From NCBI GenBank assembly GCA_930367215.1, contig OV884059.1, positions 71,333,393 to 71,397,392 on the forward strand: a stretch of DNA of 64,000 nucleotides. The letters are read 5' to 3'. This document shows positions 41,840 to 54,154 of this stretch, piece after piece. This DNA comes from Pollenia angustigena. Its lineage: Eukaryota; Arthropoda; Insecta; Diptera; Polleniidae. A program made the translations under genes and the position numbers. Every line of letters begins with the position of its first letter. Position 1 is the stretch's first letter. The notes below the pieces were generated by a model that saw nothing but the letters and a program-made list of their open reading frames with translations, was not told the DNA's origin and made no database searches.

Positions 41840-43200
41840 AAACCCCAAGAAGGCTCCTGGTTTTGATAAGATCAGCAACAAAATGCTTTTGGAGCTACCC
41901 AGCATAGCAAAGAAAATTATTCTTTTAATTTTTAATGCTATTTTACGCCTTGAATACTATCCCCAAAAGTGGAAGATCTCCTTTGTCACAATGATACCTA
42001 AACCTGGAAAGGATCACACAAAAGTTGAGTCATATAGGCCTATAAGCTTACTTTCTAATATATCAAAGCTGTTTGAAAAGCTGTTAGCGTCAAAATTAAC
42101 CCCAATTTTAAATGAAAAAAGATGTATTCCTAACCACCAATTCGGCTTTAGAACAGAACACAGCACAATTGAGCAAACCCATCGTATAGTAAACGCAATA
42201 AGAAAAGCCTTTGAAGAAAAAAAATATTGTTCCGCTCTCTTCATCGATGTTTCTCAAGCTTTTAATAAAGTCTGGCATGAAGATTTATTACATAAATTGA
42301 AGCTAAACTTACCAGTAAACACACACAAGCTGTTAGAAAGCTACTTAGTCGGTCGAAAATTTATTATTAAAGAAGGTGATTATTTAAGCTCTCCTCAGCA
42401 AATTGACGCTGGAGTCCCTCAGGGAAGCATCCTGGGCCCACTTTTATACTTAATATATACCTCGGATATGCCAACAGACAACTACACCCAACCTTCAACA
42501 TTTGCTGATGATACAGCTTTTCTGAGCGTGCACGAAAACCGTCAAGAAGCATATCGATAACTACAGGATCATATATTTCAACTCGAACTATGGTTAAAGC
42601 AATGGAGGATAAAGGTCAATGAGCAAAAATGCGTACATATAACATTCACCTTGCGTCGGGAATCATGCCCCCCCCCCACCCCCTATTAAAATCAATAATC
42701 AAATAATACCTCAAAATTCGCATGTTAAATACCTCGGTATTCATCTAGATCGCCGTTTAACGTGGAAAAGCCATATAGAGGCAAAATTAACTCAAATGAA
42801 ACTAAAAGCCATCCAAATGCATTGGCTTATTGGAAGAAACTCTGTCCTTATTATCGACTGCAAACTTCTTCTTTAAAACTCCATCTTAAAGCCAATCTGG
42901 TGCTATGGTATTCAGTTATGGGGCACTGCCTCGGCCTCTAATATCGAAAAAATTCAAAGGCGCCAAAATAAACTACTTCGAATAATCACAGCTGCCCCTT
43001 GGTATGTTAAAAACTCAAATATTCACAAGGATCCCAATGTTCCATTAGTTAAAACTATGATTACGAAATATGCAGTAAAATACTTTAAAAGGCTCGAATT
43101 GCACCCGAATCCACTAGCACGAAATATTTTAAATAATAGCGGCCACACTCGCTTAAGAAGAAGAGACACTGCAACACTTATCCAATTAGATGAGCGATAA
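41840..43200 (+). pseudogene. Jockey ORF2 3' half, copy 3, broken
   Basis: Reads through RT blocks including SYRPIS, FGFRTEHST, AGVPQGSILGPLLY and FADDTAFLSV. It carries AFNKV where other copies have AFDKV, a stop at 42558-42560 (TAA in place of the codon after YR), a C-rich insertion near 42669-42680 that shifts the frame, and a stop near 42874. The final LDER stop at 43198 is retained. It is dead, but useful for rooting differences between copies 1 and 2. Confidence 0.9.
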
Positions 43201-43311
43201 ACACCTATAAAAGTGAACAGAACCCGTGATGAAGAAAATTTTTGTCTGGCACTGGCAGGACATAAAAAAACCTATTAGGTTAAGATTTGATTAATTATTG
43301 TTAGTTCATAT

Positions 43312-43500
43312 CAAGGCCCATCTATCAGGTCTGCTTACTTGTACAAAAACAAAAAACTTTTTCTTTTAAGCTGTCAAAAACTTACTACCACATATACAAA
43401 GCAAAAGGAAAAAACGTGTATGTAAACAACTTTTGAAAGCTCAAAAGAATGAAAACAATGATCATCAGGCTTCTTGCGCAGACCTTTTCAATGGGCTTTG
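43312..43500. mobile_element. 189-bp hAT-like MITE inside Jockey copy 3
   Basis: Ends CAAGGCCCATCTATCAGGTC and (reverse complement) CAAAGCCCATTGAAAAGGTC. Perfect 8-bp TSD GTTCATAT at 43304-43311 and 43501-43508. Removal restores the Jockey 3' UTR exactly. A related left end in opposite orientation is at 56616. Confidence 0.92.
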
Positions 43501-43559
43501 GTTCATATTTAATATATCAAGATTCAATAAATAAATTATTAAAAAAAAAAAAAATAAAA

Positions 43560-44800
43560 CAATAATTAAAAAACTTTTTAAAAGTTTTTCTGTGAATTTA
43601 ATATGTATTAATTTAATGTTATTAAATAAAAACAGTTTTGAGTTCAAATAAAGCTTACACAACTATTCATTATCTATCACTATTTCATTATAATTTTATC
43701 ATTTTCTGTAAAAAAATTTCCAGAAATTCGAACTTTTCAGAAATTCGAAATGCCCGGTGCACAAAGTGGTTCTAATTTGTGAGATTCTACTGTATTGTGA
43801 CACTTATGCTATGTTCCCACTTTAAACGCGTTTAAACAACTCGAGCGTGATTAAGCTCTAATCACATCAAAATCGATGATTAACCATATATTGAAGTTAT
43901 TTGTTAATGACTTCAAATTGACATGATTACAACTTAATCACTTCAATTACCACATCGAATCCTCTGAACATACCTCAAACTGAGTATAATATAGAATCGG
44001 TCACCATGTAAGTACCCCTCACGTGTACAACCGACCATGATTTCTTCTTAATGTTTTTATTTGACTTTAAATAATTCGTAAATTTTCACAATTCCATAAT
44101 TAATATGTTTAAAATGATGTTCTGATCACTTTATAAAAGTATTTTTATCCATTTTTAATAATTTAAAAAAATTTAAATTTGTTTGTTGCATTTTTTTTCT
44201 CTATCATCTGTCATCTAAATCATCTCAAATAAGTATATTGTGAACGGCTCTGATTAACTTAATCAACATTTCATGAAAATTGTTTAACGTTTGATTTAAA
44301 AAGAAAACAGCTGTTACAATTGTTTATCAAAGATTTGTTTAATACGAACATAAAATACATTTTTGAAATACAATGAATACTTAACACGGGTTTTGCCCAC
44401 TAAACATTGAAATTAATTGCAATGAGGGCTATAGCAACAATATTTTTTGCTTTTTCTACATTTTGTATAAAATCTCAAGTAGAACTGTTGCTATAATTCT
44501 TATACGTTTAACAGTTTTATTTGGTTTAATATCTTTAGTTTGTCTAAAATCTTTATGGATGAAGTTTCCTGATGATCTGGCCTAAGCAACCAGTGAAATG
44601 CATAGGAATAGCTTACCCCATCAACAATAAATTTCAAGTGTTTTTGTCAAGAATAAAAACTGGGAATTAAGCACGAATAGCAAAATCTTTTGAAATTAAA
44701 ATTTTGTATTCCCAAAAATTGAAATTACTTTTTGTATAAAATCGCTAAAAACGTATGAGAATAAATCAAATTCTGAGCTTTTATTTCTTATTAGTCTTTT
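43560..44800. other. Interior of the hAT 40544-44952, right of Jockey copy 3
   Basis: AT-rich sequence without recognised coding motifs. If it once carried the rest of the transposase, it is no longer visible by eye. Confidence 0.4.
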
Positions 44801-45189
44801 ATTTTTTAATAAAAAAATTTTTTTTCGATTAATCGACATAATTTCATCGATTTATTCGTTATTCGAAAATCACCATTTCAAAATTATTCGAATAAGAGTT
44901 TGGTTTTGTTTGATCGATTAATCGAATTATTCTTAATCGGTTTACAAATCTAGTATACACTTAACGGCGAATAAAAGTACCTGAATTGAAACAAATTAAA
45001 AAATTGTTTTACATGCAAAAAAAATATATATGTTTATGTATGAATTTAACTTTGATATTTTCAAAACCGAAAACCGAACCGAAACCGAACCGACCGGTTT
45101 TAATCATTTTAAAACCGAAACCGCGGTTTCACATTTTAACGGTTTTTAGCAAACTCAAATACACACATCCTATTTTATATATATAGAAG

Positions 45190-46429
45190 ATAGAATTACC
45201 GTCGCACATAGGAGCCAAAGGCGGTCATTTCACGGATTAATAAACAAATAAGTTCAAGTACCCTCAAACTTAAAGTACTCGCTTAAAGTGAGCAAAATTC
45301 TACATCATAAGGCAAAAATAAATGTCAAATATGTAACGGTGTTTTTGTAGTGACGCGTTAAAATAAAACATTGTGAGAGAAAAGTGAAAATAATGGCAGA
45401 AAAAAGCTAAAAGCTTTGCGTTATTAAATATTATTTACTAGAAATAATTTAGAAAAAGTAATAAATTTAACAATGCAATTGTCAAGTTAAGTAAGTGGTT
45501 TTGTTTTTATGTTTAGGTCCCTTTCGGATCTGACGCCAAGCTACTGAAAATTTTTGGAATATGTGGTCTCTATATCGTATGAAAATAAAATCAATAGTTA
45601 GGTTTTACCAATTTTATATCCTTCACGGATTTTCAGGACACGCACAAAGTTCTTAAAATTGTTTGCTATATCGCATTTTTATGGCATCAGATGACTTCAA
45701 TTGGTTTGTAACATTAAAATTTATAATATTTTTTTGATTTAAAACATGCCCACTGACAATCATGTCGTGTTGACGACATGTTTTTTATTTTGTTTTAGTT
45801 GATATCGAAAACAAAAACAAAATTAAACAACGAATAAGAAAGCAAAACGTAGAAAAGACAGTACATGCATCTGTGTATTCATTTCTTTTCCCCTCGTCCC
45901 TCTCGCCTATAAAGAAGCAATCTTGTCAATAAGACATGAGCCGTATGAACACAGACTCACTTCTGCGACTCACTTTGACAACACTAAAATGTGGCGCAAG
46001 CGAACAGTGGAATAATGTGAAAAACCAACATAAAGAACAATCAGCGCAATCGACGCATGCCGGTCTATTTGACATTGTTCAAATAAAGGCAAAAATATTG
46101 AGCCCGAAACCCATCTGCACAACCGATGCATCATGGTCTAAAAAAGATATGGGAAATGGAAAAAAATAGATTTTCTTAGTTTAAGTGGACATCAATTTAT
46201 CAATTGGGTTTAATTAAGCAGAGATTTTAACTTTATGTTAAAGGTTATGCGCTATTGGGGGAAACCTCCCCGCTTTGTCGAGGAAAAAAAGGTTATGTGC
46301 TATTTTTGAAAAATGTATGCTGTACGTCGGTGCGCATTTGAAGTTATGACGAATTAGTAATAGCCTCACGCGCTTCGCGACTTCTGTTAACAATTTTATT
46401 GCTGATATTGTCATTGTTTTATGTTTTTG
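45190..46429. other. Unassigned stretch before the RTE element
   Basis: Contains the small perfect hairpin CATGTCGTGTTGACGACATG (45762-45781). A 77-codon frame at 45936-46169 is preceded by CCTATAAAGAAGC, which looks like a TATA box. The frame has no recognisable domain and is probably not a gene. Nothing else is supported. Confidence 0.35.
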
Positions 46430-46439
46430 ATTTAAGATG

Positions 46440-49400
46440 GGGGATTGTGGCAATTAACAGATGCTGAAAGTTCTCTGATTGCCATTCACTTGGGAATGGC
46501 CAGGAATGATTCTTCTGCTTAATTGCTAAAGCAACTCACACCGCCAGCCTTAGGCTAGGTATTCCCCGGGCAATGGTTTCTGATACCCTTCAGAACTAGC
46601 TAACGTGAGAAGGCGTACTGTGTAGCCTGATGGTCTAGAAGACTCTCAGGCAACTAGGTGATGATTCAGTCACTGAAGCACAGTATTCAGAGCCGGTCTG
46701 ACGGCTTAGATGGCAGCCCCATCATCAGACTAGGATATCTTGTGCCGATTCCTCATTATATCCGAAGCCTTACAAACAATTCCCAGTAACTCAATAAGAA
46801 AAACCAAACGGAAAAACAAACGATGACGACCCCCCGCAATGATAAAGGACTTCGATTCGCTACATGCAACGTTAGAACACTCTATCAATCAGGCAAACTT
46901 GAGCAAGTTACTAGAATTCTTAAAAATTATAATCTCACCTTCCTTGGTATGAGCGAAGTGCGTTGGACCCAAAATGGTACCATAAAAACTGATGTTGGAC
47001 ATCAACTGCTATGGTCTGTCGAAACGACATACACCAATATGGCGTAGGAATTCTAATACATTCGAACTTTTGTGAATTTCTACAAGACTATAAATTTGTT
47101 ATCGAGTGCATTATGTCTATCCGTCTAACATGTAAAAACAAAAGTATTACTGTTGTGCAATGCTATGCCCCAACTGAAGGCGCTGATGAAGATCAGAAAA
47201 CTAAATTGTATGATGCACTTAATCAAACTTTAAAAGATGTCCCTAACAAAGGCTTTAAAGTTGTAATGGGCGATCTTAATGCAAAAGTTGGAGCTGAAAA
47301 CGATGGAATGGAGGAAATAATGGGCAAACATGGTATTGGGTCCATCAATAGTAATGGTGAGCTCTTGGTAGAAACGTGTGGCCTAAACGAACTAAAAATT
47401 GGCGGTACACTTTTTCCCCACAAACTTTACCACAAAACGACATGGAAATCTCCAGACTCCGAAATTCAAAACCAAATTGACCACATCTGTGTAACAGCAA
47501 AGTGGAGTAACTGTTTATGGGAAGTTCGTAATAAGCGTGGAGCAGACATAGGATCTGATCACTACATGCTTTTCGGTAAATTACACTTGCAACTATCAGC
47601 AAAATATAAAAAATCACAGACATCACGTACGAAATATAACGTAGATCGTCTAAAAATACTGCATTTCAAGAGCCTGTTCTGTAACTCATTAAACGAACGA
47701 GTAAACAACCAACTTCCCGAAGCAGATTTAAGCCAGAAATGGTGCAAACTAAAAACTGCAATACAAGATACCTGCCCTAATACACTTGGTAAAGCCCAAA
47801 AACAAAACGATGAATATATCTCTGAAAACACATGGAATATGATTAATGAACGTGGAATATTGAAGAGCAATGTGAACGCTGCTACAAATGCTATAAAACA
47901 GAAAAATGCTCAAAAAGAATATAACCAGTTTGATAAATTGGTCAGGCGTGCAATTAGAAGCGATAAAAGAGAGTTCATCCAACGCCTAGCTATATCTGAT
48001 TATGAAGCAGCAAAGTCACACGACATGAAAAAGCTTTTTGATATTACGAAGAAATTCAATGGATGTAGCAATGTAAAATCGGTGCCAGTTAGAACCAAAA
48101 ACGGAGAAATTATAACAAATACACGAGCCCAGCTCTGCAGATGGAAAGAACACTTTTTGGAAACGATTAATATACAGCGTTCCGGAATTGCAGCAACACA
48201 TGACGACCACGTCGAACCACTTCCCATACAAACAACCCCCCCTTCTAAATCAGAAATGTATGAGTCAATAAATGCCCTTAAACTAAACAAAGCTGCCGGT
48301 GTTGATAACATTCCAGCAGAAGTATTTAAAACGGATCCCAATATGTTCTCTGAAATGCTTTACCCACTTTTTAATGAAATATGGGAGATAGAACGCTACT
48401 CCAGGGATATGATGAAGGGAATTATAATTAGACTTCCAAAGAAAGGCGATAGGGCTAGATGTGACAACTGGCGAGGTATAACGGTTCTTCCCGCTGTGAT
48501 GAAAATACTCATGAAAATAATATTAGAGCGAATGATTACCCATATAAATAACAAGTTAAGACCCGAGCAAGCTGGCTTTAGACCTGCTATGTCCTGTACG
48601 GACCAAATAAACACGCTCCGAATAATCATAGAACAATCTCTGGAAATGCAGTCACCCCTATACATGCTGTTTGTTGATTATGAAAAAGCTTTTGATTCAA
48701 TAAACAGAAACTGTATTTGGGCTGAGTTAGCCAACTTTGGCGTACCGGATAAAATAATACGCATGGTACGAACGAGTTACGATACATTTGAATGCACCGT
48801 ACCACATAATGGTGAAACGTCTACCCCATTTAAAACAACGTCTGGGGCTAGACAAGGGTGTTTATTATCACCGCTTCTGTTCCTAGTTGTACTAGATGCT
48901 GTTGTTAAACGCTCAACTACAAATAGACCGAGGGGAATTTTATGGGATCCCTTTAACCCGCAGATTCGATTAGAGTCGCTGGACTATGCAGATGATAAGT
49001 GTGAGCTTTCCCACAGACGTGCTGATACACAAGCAAAAATTAATGATCTAACCAGAGAATCAGAGAAGGTTGGGTTGAAAATGAATATCAATAAAACAAA
49101 AGAAATACGCATTAATGCAGAGTCAACTGAACCACTAAACATCGGCAATGACGTAATAGAAAGTGTAAGTGAGTTTCAATATCTCGGCAGTATGATAGAT
49201 ACAAACGGGGGTGCCCTTCTTGATGTCACGACAAGAATACGAAAAGCAAGAGGCGCTATTGCAATATTATCAAAATCTTGGAGGTAAAATGAATACAGCA
49301 AAAATACGAAGTTAAATATATGTTCGGCATGTGTGCTGCCCGTCTTATTATATGGATGCGAAACGTGGCTTGTAACTGAAGAAATCAAGCGTAAGATGCA

Positions 49401-49812
49401 AGTTTTTACCAACAGATGCCTCCGAATAATACTTGGAATTTATTGGCCTAATATAATTACAAATGCCCAACTACTCGCTATAACAAATATGAAGGGCATA
49501 AATTGTGAAATCCGAAGACGTTAACTTGGCTGGATAGGGCACACACAGAGAAGATGACAAGATATGCCAAAGAGCGCTAACATATAACCCCCAGGGTGCA
49601 AGAAGACGAGGAAGGCCGAACAACTCTTGGCGACGTTCAACATTAAACGAAATTAACAAGCTGCCTGAATTTAATGATAGAAAGATAGTTAACTTGACGG
49701 AACTGTAAAATATTGCAAATATACGCTCCAGATGGAGATTACTTATTGAGAGCCTATGCCCACAATGAGGTAGCTCTAAAATAATTTTAGATTAAGACTT
49801 ATTATTATTATT
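46440..49812 (+). mobile_element. Full-length RTE-clade non-LTR retrotransposon, mutated
   Basis: Flanked by a 10-bp perfect TSD ATTTAAGATG (46430-46439 and 49813-49822). Length is 3373 bp, normal for RTE. It has a short 5' UTR (46440-46822), one long coding region and a 3' end made of (TTA)n in place of poly(A), a clade hallmark. The body is less AT-rich than the flanks. Confidence 0.92.
46823..49708 (+). pseudogene. RTE ORF (endonuclease plus reverse transcriptase), frameshifted
   Basis: The endonuclease starts with FATCNVRTLYQSGKLEQV and EVRW, then CYAPTEG, GDLNAKVGAE, QIDHICV and IGSDHYML. The RT contains LNKAAGVDNIPAEVF, LPKKGDRARCDNWRGITVL, EQAGFRP, LFVDYEKAFDSI, GARQGCLLSPLLF and LDYADDKCELSH (YADD at 48985-48996). 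The C-terminal part has LLYGCETW and NPQGARRRGRPNN. Lesions: a one-base loss near 47020 moves the frame from the one ending at 47047 to the one opening at 47011. There is an in-frame TAA at 49285-49287, a TAA at 49522 and another frame change near 49545. Few lesions for a whole element, so insertion is not very old. Confidence 0.92.
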
Positions 49813-50050
49813 ATTTAAGATGTGCAAATGTCGTGATTTGTGAGTAACGCATGTGACATGCGGGATTGTTACTAGAGCATGCAGTTTGTTCTAAGAGTTA
49901 CATACATCAAATTAAGTGTATCTCGCTACTAAAAACTAATAATTTTTTTCTATGGGGTACCCATCTCATTTCTCCTATACCTCTAAGATTTTGTTGCAAT
50001 ATGAACTCATCAAATTCATGAAGTTAATTTTAAGAGTTACACATATGTGT

Positions 50051-50190
50051 TCCTCGGTAGGCTAGCTGGTAGTGAACTAGTCGATGAGGGATGGAGTTGC
50101 GGGTTTAAATTCCCGCCAGAGACTCCATGCCAGAGCCATTCCTGCACACAAGCGGTGAGCTGCGCGGGACTGTTTTAGTTGAGGAGATAT
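50051..50190 (+). mobile_element. tRNA-derived SINE, copy 1
   Basis: Starts TCCTCGGTAGGCTAGCTGGT (A-box side), has GCGGGTTTAAATTCCCGCC as the B-box region (50099-50117), then a body CTCCATGCCAGAGCCATTCC, GTGAGCTGCGCGGGACTG. The same family, reversed, lies at 60298-60455. The 3' end is not sharply defined. Bases 50191-50470 show nothing else. Confidence 0.75.
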
Positions 50191-50474
50191 GAATCAAACC
50201 GCGAAAAAAGGGCTTTTGGCTTCAGTGTGCGTCATTCCAAATTGGTGCATAGGTCCATCCGCAAATTAAGTCGAACTGAAAATATTAATCGATGGTTTAA
50301 ATGTTATCAAAATCTGTCCATAAATACCAAAAATTTTTGATTTACAGTGGGTAAGTGGTTAAAAAAAAAGACTTTTAGCCCAATTTGCCTAAAACGGAAA
50401 ATCTAAATATTGAAAAACATAATCCTTCAGTTGTCAATTAAGGTCTCGCCTTAAAGCACAGTGGTAGTAAACTG

Positions 50475-51660
50475 ATGCTGTTTATACTGACTTCAGTAAA
50501 GCGTTTGATAAAGTTAACCATCACCTTCTTCTTACTAAATTGGATTTATTAGGTTTATCCCGTAGAAGTTTATGCTGGTTAAGTTCTTATTTAATTGGAA
50601 CATTTATGTTTCGTCCGGTGTTCCCCAAGGCAGTCATCTTGGCCCACTTTTATTTTCGCTGTTTATTAATGATCTGCCCAACGTTATCAAGTTCGCCAAT
50701 ATATTGATGTATGCTGACGATGTAAAAATTTTCCATTCTTTTAATTGCTTCGCTGATCATTTTTATCTTCAATCGGATCTTAATAACTTTTTTTTATGGT
50801 GTAATCATAATATGATGGAGCTGAATCTTGTGAAATGCAAATGTATGCGTTTTTATAGAAATAACTGTATTGCCGTTAATTATGCTTTGGGTGGCCATCA
50901 ACTGGAGTTGGTTGATTCGTTTCTTGATCTTGGAGTCTTACTGGATCCTAAATTAAACTTTGTTTCTCATATAACATTAACTGTGAATAAAGCTCGAGGT
51001 GTTCTTGGCTTTATTAAGCGCTGGGCTAAAGAATTCACCGATCCATACATAACGAAGCAACTTTACGTATCACTCGTTAGACCAATCTTAGAATATGCGT
51101 CAATCATTTGGGACCCATTTTACAACATTCACAATTCTCGTATTGAATCGGTCCAAAAACAATTTTTATTATTCTGTTTACGTGGTCTACATTGGAGTTA
51201 CTCGACAAACTTTCCTTCATATGCTAGTAGACTGACATTAATAAAATTACCATCGCTCAAAAGTCGTCGTACAATGTTAAATGTTTCTTTTATGGTTAAT
51301 CTTATTAATGGTAATGTTTGTTGTGATTTTTTGTTAGAGTCTGTTAAATTTAATATACCTAGTCGCAATACGCGTCATTACAATCTGCTCTTTGTTAAAT
51401 TTTATAGAGAAAATTATGCTTTTGCTGATCCTTTTTCAAGGTTATGTAGACAATTTAATTCTCTGTCACAATTTGTTGATTTTTCTTTATGTTTAAATTC
51501 CATAAAACATAAAATTATTGTTTTTCTTAATTCGTAAATTTTTATATACATATATTCTGTAAATTTGTAATATATTTTAAAATGCATATTGTTATTCATT
51601 AATTTTAAGTCAATATTGTTATTAGTCAGTAAGGATAATATCCATTGATTAAATAAATAA
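50475..51660 (+). mobile_element. 5'-truncated CR1/Jockey-like retrotransposon, copy 2
   Basis: Same family as 3438-4860. Ends with a (TAAA)n tail at about 51642-51660, in place of poly(A). The 5' truncation point is in the RT domain near TDFSKAFDKVNHH. No convincing TSD. Confidence 0.85.
50479..51537 (+). pseudogene. CR1/Jockey-like reverse transcriptase fragment with internal deletion
   Basis: VYTDFSKAFDKVNHHLLL is followed by SSYLIGT and then, after a loss of about 40-60 nt with frame change near 50600, VSSGVPQGSHLGPLLFSLF, LMYADDVKIF and a long open C-terminal part (to 51537) with VSLVRPILEYASIIWDP. The frame from 50572 to 51537 has no stop. Compared with the 3.4-kb copy, the C-terminal half is highly similar in protein, with many silent DNA changes. 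Confidence 0.88.
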
Positions 51661-51744
51661 ATAAATAAAATAGTAGAGCAAACTGTAAAAGCAATAATTA
51701 AATACAAATCAATAATCCTTAAATTTCAAAATTGTAGTAAAAGT

Positions 51745-51880
51745 CGGGATGTTACGATACTTAAAAAGAATTATCGGCGATACCGATACGCATATGGAAT
51801 TTTAATTAAAGTTTGATATCGCCGATATTTCTTTTTGAGTATCGGCATCGTATCGGCAAAAAGGCGTATCGTTCCATCCC
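51745..51880. mobile_element. 136-bp MITE with GGGATG..ACGATAC termini
   Basis: GGGATGTTACGATAC and (reverse complement) GGGATGGAACGATACGCC, with inner ATCGGCGATA / TATCGCCGAT arms. hAT-like terminus style. A TSD was not seen. Confidence 0.6.
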
Positions 51881-53364
51881 AAGGTTTTATTGCATTGATA
51901 TTCTAAATGTTTTTGCAACATATTCTTGTGCTTGACAATGACTTTATAGGGTGATGCCTTAAATTTATCATTGCAGCTTTCTTTACATGGACAAATCTGA
52001 CTTACTTACGATTATGTACTCTGTATAACCATTTATGTTGTTATGTAAAAACTTTTTATTTTATTATTTAAACCTAAATGTTAATTAAACATCAATCATT
52101 TTAAAAGCACTTAAATATAAATAAAATCTGCGAATAGTATTATGCCCGCAAACAAAATATCAAATCAACTAATCGAGTAAAAAAATTATCCTAAATCGAA
52201 GAAATTTGAAGAAACTTTGTGTGGGCTTTAGTGGTTTTTTTTTTTTTGCACACTTTTCAAAATTTTATTACAATTTCTATGTTTTTTGTTTCTTGTCATT
52301 TGTTCAAACGCGATTGATGTCAAATGATATTGGCGATAAGGTGTAAACGGTTGGTTTTCAAGTGAACAATTTTAGTGGATTATTAGGCGTGGCAAGTGTG
52401 GTTTGACAATTAAAGTTGTTCGTTTAACAATTAAAATGTCAAAAAAAAAAAAAAATGTTTGCTTAAATGAACAAAAAGACCGCTAGCAAGATTAACAAAA
52501 CAAAGATTAGAAACTATTTATCGATTTGATTGACAGTTTTGTTGTCATTAACGATGTACAGACATCTAGCAATTTAAACTGCAAGTTTTAAAAATCATCC
52601 CACTTTTTTGTATACACGCATACTAGATGTTTTGAAATAACGAGTGAAAGTATTTGCTGAATTATTTGATTGTAGAAAACTGCTACAATGTATTTTAAGT
52701 TTTGGAATTTTAAACAAATCTCAAAAACTTTATGGTAAGCATGTATGCAAATATTTAACTAGACTAGATGTAGAGATTTTTCTTTTTGTGCAAATTTTCT
52801 ATTTTTCTAAAGATGTATTCTGGCAACACAAAAAATTTCTGGCAGCACCACAAAGTTGTCAAAAATCTGTATTGGTTTGCAATTATACACAATCAAATTA
52901 AAATAAATTTTTTTATTGTTTTTTTTTCCTTTTAAATAATTTATCTCTATTTACTTTAATGCCCATGAAAAGTTTCAATTTATTAGTTTCCCTAACAAAC
53001 AATATGGCCTAAGTGTGTCAATAATATTGTGTACATTTATTTGCAAGTGAGAAACTTTACTTACTTCTTTTTGATCAAGGTTTTTTTAATTGCAAAAGAA
53101 GTAAAATGAAGCAAATTGCATAAACGTTTTGCTGTTGCGTTGTGCAAATGTGTGTATTTTTGCACGCATCTGCATCGTTTGCACATTTGCCAAATACATC
53201 GTGAAAATCCATACTCATTTGTTCACGAATGACGAATTTCGCCTAACACGACGAATTTATTTAAAATTTCGTTGTGTAAATTCGTCGTATGTGAAGCACA
53301 ATAAAGACATAATACAGCTGAGAGTTGTGAAAATGCAATATTAATCTAAATACGGAAATTTAAT
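51881..53364. other. Long stretch without recognised genes
   Basis: AT-rich, with an imperfect hairpin at about 53229-53292 (CGACGAATTT / AAATTCGTCG). No supported coding region; frames here are short and of low-complexity composition. Confidence 0.45.
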
Positions 53365-53368
53365 ATAA

Positions 53369-54024
53369 TGTTACGAAAGTAACATTAGTTAAGAATTAGT
53401 TATAATTATTGGTTTAGAATTAGATTAATTTATGTGTTATCTTGTATTGATTAGTTTTAAAGTATTTGTTAGTTATTTTTTAAGTTAAAAAGTGTAAAAA
53501 TCAATGTACAGATTTAATGTTAAAATTGTGGTGCATAATTGTACTTCAACCCCACTGTAAATACTCGAATGCTCGTTATTAATTATCTCAATTAATGGTA
53601 ACGCCTAAAAGTATGCCTTAGTTTATGATGCCTAATAACTAAATTAATTCAGCCATATAGATAGTAACTATAGATGAGTAAGTAGCCGTTATGCGGCGAA
53701 CTTTTTAGAGCCATCTAGACGTTACTAGTATCATCTACACGTCTGGGCTAGAGTATAAATAGGATCGCAAGAGATGGCATGATTAATTCTAAGTTCTGAC
53801 TTTGTCAATAACGTATCACGGTGAAAAAATGATAGTTGGTTGTGAATAAAAGCTATAAAATACGGTTGTTAAAGTGACTAAGTACTAAATAAAGTTGCGT
53901 AAATTATAAACAGTGTTTAAAGTGTTGTGATTATTTTGTTTTATTTAAAGTGCAATATAGAACTCGAAACGGTTTATTATAAAGGAAATAAACCAAAACG
54001 TTATTGAAAGGCAGTAACGTAACA
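53369..54024 (+). mobile_element. Solo LTR, copy 1 (Gypsy-like duplication)
   Basis: Runs from TGTTACGAAAGTAAC to GCAGTAACGTAACA, with the TG...CA ends of an LTR and a short terminal inverted repeat (TGTTACG/CGTAACA). TSD ATAA at 53365-53368 and 54025-54028. A TATA box lies in CTAGAGTATAAATAGGATCG (about 53750-53769) and possible AATAAA signals near 53845 and 53887. No internal region is attached, so it arose by LTR-LTR recombination. The 4-bp duplication suggests Gypsy-type; not proven. Confidence 0.85.
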
Positions 54025-54154
54025 ATAATATCGTATATATATACATACTTCTGAGTAATGAAGAGTTGGCCCATCATAGTACAATTAAATGCATATATGT
54101 TTTATGACTATACCTTAGAATTACTTAATAGAAACACTTGTTCTTCTGTGCAAG

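Larger units (their letters stand above)
41837..43554 (+). mobile_element. 5'-truncated Jockey copy 3
   Basis: Homology with copy 1 starts in ORF2 at the codons for NPKKAPGFDKIS and runs to a poly(A) tail at about 43541-43554. It is much closer to copy 1 than to copy 2. A 189-bp hAT-like MITE interrupts the 3' UTR. No adjacent TSD could be established. Confidence 0.9.
40544..44952. mobile_element. hAT-like element with ATTCGAATAAT-rich termini
   Basis: Left end TAGAGTTGTCAATTATTCG, right end (reverse complement) TAGATTTGTAAACCGATTAA and then AATAATTCGATTAATCG. Flanking octamers GTATACAT (40536-40543) and GTATACAC (44953-44960) agree at 7 of 8. It carries a fragment of hAT transposase near its left end and hosts a pogo-like relic and Jockey copy 3. 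Confidence 0.75.
33917..45158. mobile_element. hAT-like shell with AACCG-rich termini, about 11 kb with insertions
   Basis: Left end TAGGGATTGCTGTTCGGTTT; right end in reverse complement TTGAGTTTGCTAAAAACCGT. Both lead into GAAACCGCGGTTT. An 8-bp TSD ATACACAC is present at 33909-33916 and 45159-45166, although the left copy lies in CATA-rich sequence. The interior holds Jockey copy 2, the tRNA-core repeat, and the hAT 40544-44952. Confidence 0.65.

Noticed and set aside
45762..45781. Helitron 3' hairpin
   Set aside because: The perfect 8-bp stem is not followed by the CTRR end expected of Helitrons.
45936..46169. 77-codon frame preceded by a TATA-like sequence
   Set aside because: No recognisable domain, no splice context and no support from neighbouring sequence; kept only as part of an unassigned stretch.
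47223..48665. Minus-strand open frames within the RTE coding region
   Set aside because: They lie opposite RTE coding sequence, have no domain, and are explained by its composition.
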